From the NCBI RefSeq assembly GCF_001949145.1, contig NW_019091379.1, forward strand, positions 545,367 to 555,581: 10,215 nucleotides of DNA, written 5' to 3'. This DNA comes from Acanthaster planci (lineage: Eukaryota; Echinodermata; Asteroidea; Valvatida; Acanthasteridae). The notes under the pieces are model-generated. The model made no database searches and was not told the DNA's origin. It saw only the letters and a program-made list of their open reading frames with translations. Position numbers and translations under genes: made by a program. How positions within the stretch are numbered: position 1 is the first letter of the stretch; every line of letters starts with the position of its first letter. Shown here piece by piece: positions 7,546 to 10,215 of this stretch.

Positions 7546-7672
7546 TACAAAATGGCTTACCTCGGAATGAGGCCTATTTGGGGTTCGATTCAGGTCTTTT
7601 CCACGGTGGGCATTGTTCTTGAGCACATCGACTAGACTGTGTAGGTAATGGGTTCCGAGGTAGTTGCGGTTA
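7546..7672 (+). mobile_element. tRNA-derived SINE-like remnant, plus strand
   Basis: A B-box-like GGTTCGATTCA (7582-7592) matches 10 of 11 positions of GGTTCGANTCC. A degraded A-box-like TGGCTTACCTCG (7553-7564) lies upstream, with a spacing shorter than in a tRNA. The following stretch gtgggcattgttcttgagca (7607-7626) and then aatgggttccgaggtag (7647-7663) resemble, in order and spacing, the conserved tail seen after the tRNA head in SINEs of fish, echinoderms, amphioxus and molluscs (typically ...gttcttgggcaaggcac... and ...aatgggtacc...). This is from general recall, not an alignment. Diverged and probably inactive. Confidence 0.5.
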
Positions 7673-8181
7673 CAACGTCCCTATCCTGTCCAACTTTTCG
7701 CCCCAACGATGGACAGTTCTTCCCATCTCGGCATTAGTTCGGCTGGGTGGGCTGGGGCGAATGAAGGAGGCAATTCTACTCAAAGCCATCGACCACCTAA
7801 AACGAAAATGAACCATGCACTCGAATTCCAATCTCCATGACGGTTGTTTATCCCCAGGAAGTGAACCATCTTCGAACCAACCAACAAGTCTGACGAAGAA
7901 CAAGCCTAGTCAAACACCCTCATTATCGGGAGGGGGGTCAGGCCGAAGATTTTTTTATACTCATTTTTGCGAACAAGAGGAAACGATGATGAAACATTAT
8001 ATTATGGCATACATTGTTACAATGTATTGGTGCACCATACCTTTGTACGCTTTAGTTTTTTATTATTTTCCCCGTGTTTTTCCTTGTTTTGTCTCAGAGC
8101 AGGAAGTCGGCCCCAATCCACCTGGATCCGCACCTGGGCACACACGTTTGACACCTGGCTAATCGATCTCGGAATCGTACA
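7673..8181. other. No confident gene; longest ATG frame of the window
   Basis: The frame 7815-8162 (+), 115 codons, begins with ATG. Its first half is Ser/Asn/Pro-rich; its second half, from about residue 58, is a hydrophobic, aromatic-rich run encoded by AT-rich DNA. Such a run can mimic a membrane segment by base composition alone. No splice signals, domain or family resemblance supports it. A minus-strand frame overlaps it at 7670-7903. The part next to 7672 may be extra SINE body. Confidence 0.4.
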
Positions 8182-8243
8182 CTCTTTGCATTACCCTGCC
8201 ATGATTCATGCCCTCTTTGCATTACCCTGCCATGATTCATGCC
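8182..8243. repeat. Perfect tandem duplication, 31 bp x 2
   Basis: The 31-bp unit at 8182-8212 recurs without any change at 8213-8243. Complete identity beside otherwise diverged repeats implies a recent slippage or duplication event. Such a site could vary in copy number between individuals. Confidence 0.95.
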
Positions 8244-8754
8244 CTAATGCAATTTAAATTCCCCATGTGTTGTGGCAAGTTTGTTATCGAGATGGAAAAC
8301 GGCTCAAGGAAACTTTGATTCACTGCAGTCGTAATAATAGGGTTTATATGGCCTGACATGGGGGTTAATACAAATTCTGATAACTTGCCTTGGTTTACAA
8401 CGCCAAATTCTGGAAGGAAAATTATGGCTGAAAAGCAATTTGAGAAAATGAATGGAGGCATATTTATCTCATGAAATTGAAAAGATATCAAGTTTTCATA
8501 CATTTCGGCCCCACTTCTTATATACAAGACGTCCTTTGAATGTTGCGATGCATCTTTTTCAAGTTGGTACACGACATAGTTATTTAATAGAAATTGTACG
8601 CCGCAGGCAATCCGTTGTCAAACGCGATAAAAACGTGGATGATTCCAGGAATGTCATGTCCACTGCAGATTACTGCCGACAAATTCGCTGAATGATTCCC
8701 CAGGAAACTGTAATTGTAGACTAAACCCGGAGGAGGAGGTTAAGCAAGTAATAA
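8244..8754. other. No recognisable gene
   Basis: The minus-strand frame 8237-8572 begins with GTG, overlaps the tandem duplication and has AT-rich composition without motifs. The overlapping plus frame 8452-8691 is equally featureless. Confidence 0.5.
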
Positions 8755-8949
8755 CTGTTTGCCCACGCGAATCATGCAAGCCACACCAAGGACGTGTCGT
8801 CACCGCTGCCAGCCTCACTGAACGGCAGCTTTGGAACGTCAAGGCAGGCGCGTATGCGAAGACAGCTTCCGCAAACAGACATTTTGGTCACTGCATTGCA
8901 CGAACTATACGGGAAAAAAGAGCTCTGCTTTTGTTTCTTTGCACCCTGA
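8755..8949 (+). other. GC-rich patch with open frame, weak coding candidate
   Basis: GC reaches about 60% at 8761-8880, the highest in the window, with CpG near the number expected from base composition. A plus-strand frame is open from just after a TAATAA (8749-8754) to TGA at 8947-8949. It has no ATG near its left end and no clear acceptor. Minus-strand frames are open over the same stretch too, as expected in GC-rich DNA, so direction is undecided. It could be an exon, a regulatory CpG-containing patch or a decayed transposon piece. Confidence 0.12.
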
Positions 8950-9031
8950 GCCTGTATCGCGAGCAACATTTAAAATTCAAATCATAGGGTGCACAAGAAA
9001 GCCCGATCCTCTATAATTGATATAGTTTCAG

Positions 9032-9239
9032 GACCTTGGGATCGAGATGGGAAAAGCCCTCCAATGCTAACGTTTGTTTAGTCTCGACGGTCGTAGACAG
9101 AGTCCCATACTGCCCCGGTTTCGGAAGGTTAACGATGCATGGCCGTGTCCACACACTTCACGGATGCGTAAATACACTGGCAGATGACTTCTACTGTGCC
9201 CCTTACATCGTTGGATCTTTGAATGCACTTTTAAAGTAA
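9032..9239 (+). other. Weak coding-exon candidate, unrecognised product
   Basis: An acceptor-like agtttcag ends at 9031. It is followed by a frame open for about 69 codons to TAA 9237-9239, with GC near 50% at 9061-9180. The product would contain four cysteines (V-C-L, Y-C-P, G-C-V, Y-C-A) and no motif I recognise. The first in-frame ATG is at 9133. Evidence for coding is only the open frame, the local GC and the acceptor; chance is quite possible. Confidence 0.15.
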
Positions 9240-9251
9240 ACTAAAGTAAAC
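9232..9251. repeat. 10-bp tandem duplication (taaagtaaac x 2)
   Basis: Two perfect adjacent copies of TAAAGTAAAC. The first overlaps the stop codon of a weak exon candidate ending at 9239. Confidence 0.85.
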
Positions 9252-10215
9252 AGTTGTGTTTGGAAATTTGCAGTGATCCACATCTTTTGCCCATCGCATC
9301 CTAAAGACAACACGGGTGTAATTGAGTAATAAGTCGAACCCCAATACTCCGGGCATAATTTGGAGTTCCGTACTAAATTATGATGGTATGCGTAGAACGC
9401 TAAGGATACCCCGTGCAAGTGTTACTTTCCGACAAATTTTGGAGTATCCATGGATGAACATTTATTTTGTTTGTTCAAATAAGGCAGGGAAGATATGGAC
9501 ATCATCAATTTAAGTCTGAAGGACGCGGCACTCTTTTCCTCAAACTGAGCAATTAATTTAGAAAAAAAAGTTATCTTGCATCAAGTACAGAAGCAAATCT
9601 TCGGAAATCTCAGGTTTGAGTTAGAAGTTTTGACAAAGTCTTTTATATCGTCCATTGAACGCCTGCGATGTTTTTTTCTATGTTGACTCACAATATCATG
9701 TTAAAGGTGTATGCATAAGCGCTTGAAATTAAAGATCACTCGGTGAGAATGGACACTTAGATGTCTCAAGATTTCCATTTACACCCTTAAAATCTGCAGT
9801 GGCTGGCAGAGAACAGATTTCGAGAGCTTCAACACCATTTTAACACTATGCGCTTTTTCAGTGTGCCCTTGGGTTAAATTTATTGGTAAGTAGTTGCAAA
9901 TTCCTAACAAGGTTTTGACAATTCTAATTCATGTAACTTCTTAAGCTGCTTGCAAAAGCACGAATGCTGATGACGCCTCCGAAGGATACCACCTGGAACG
10001 TTGCTTTGTTATTTGACAAAATTTGAGCCGTTTGTTTACACTCGGCAGCTGACGATGTGTTGTCAAACTGATTATCAATGTTTTGTCCTAAGCAAGAATT
10101 AAAGACGATGGAATTACTAGGCCTTTACTAGGCCCAAGCTGCAATTATATTTGATACAAAGTTGCTGTGACGATTTCAACCTTTCAACACCAATGTCAAT
10201 TTTCCTATGCACAGA
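9252..10215. other. No recognisable gene
   Basis: AT-rich DNA with short frames only (9322-9513 plus, 9203-9418 minus), none with motifs. An AGGCCT word at 10119 belongs to the set scattered through the window. No repeats or RNA genes seen. Confidence 0.55.

Noticed and set aside
7815-8162. 115-codon ATG frame with a hydrophobic C-terminal half
   Set aside because: The hydrophobic stretch comes from AT-rich DNA; no family, signal or conservation can be argued from sequence alone.
8237-8572. 111-codon minus-strand frame
   Set aside because: GTG start, spans part of the tandem duplication, no motif.
1874-9957. A shared 13-mer gctgcttgcaaaa at 1874 and 9945, and similar shared words at 2632 and 7402
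   Set aside because: About one 13-mer match is expected by chance in a window this size, and flanks do not align.
1-10215. Bacterial or phage content, CRISPR array, operon
   Set aside because: No long co-directional frames, no Shine-Dalgarno-led genes, no regularly spaced repeat-spacer array; base composition and features look metazoan.

Overview
The window looks like gene-poor nuclear DNA from an animal, most likely a marine invertebrate or basal deuterostome. It has moderate GC, no dense ORFs or bacterial operon signals, two decayed tRNA-derived SINE-like insertions, short inverted and tandem repeats, plausible splice sites, and a perfect RFX X-box. The phylum is a guess: TAGGCCT-type words and a SINE tail of the kind spread through fish, echinoderms, amphioxus and molluscs are suggestive, not decisive.

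One stretch stands out as coding. At 3777-4033 (+) a cysteine-rich open frame of about 52% GC sits between flanks of about 30% GC. It starts after an acceptor-like AG and ends at a double stop. Its cysteine pattern resembles the cystine-knot part of the noggin/trunk/PTTH ligand superfamily. A second GC-rich open frame ends at a donor-like site at 3328/3329 in the same splice phase, so the two can be joined as exons across a 448-nt intron. The rest of such a gene (signal peptide, pro-region) was not found. The X-box at 3616-3629 would lie inside this intron.

Layout: 1-2972 is non-coding as far as I can see. 2973-3072 is a foldback element with 14-bp perfect terminal inverted repeats. 3112-4065 is the candidate gene block. 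4067-5017 shows nothing recognisable. 5018-5150 is a minus-strand tRNA-derived SINE-like remnant. 5700-5936 is a 152-bp-period repeat containing a long AT palindrome. 6799-6950 is a degenerate tandem repeat of about 30 bp. 7209-7268 is a 34-bp direct repeat. 7546-7672 is a second SINE-like remnant (+). 8182-8243 is a perfect 31-bp tandem duplication. 8755-9239 is a GC-rich block with two weak exon candidates. 9252-10215 shows nothing recognisable.

No database search was possible. Family names rest on motif spacing alone. No complete gene can be drawn, and most of the window is best read as intron or intergenic sequence with decayed mobile-element pieces.
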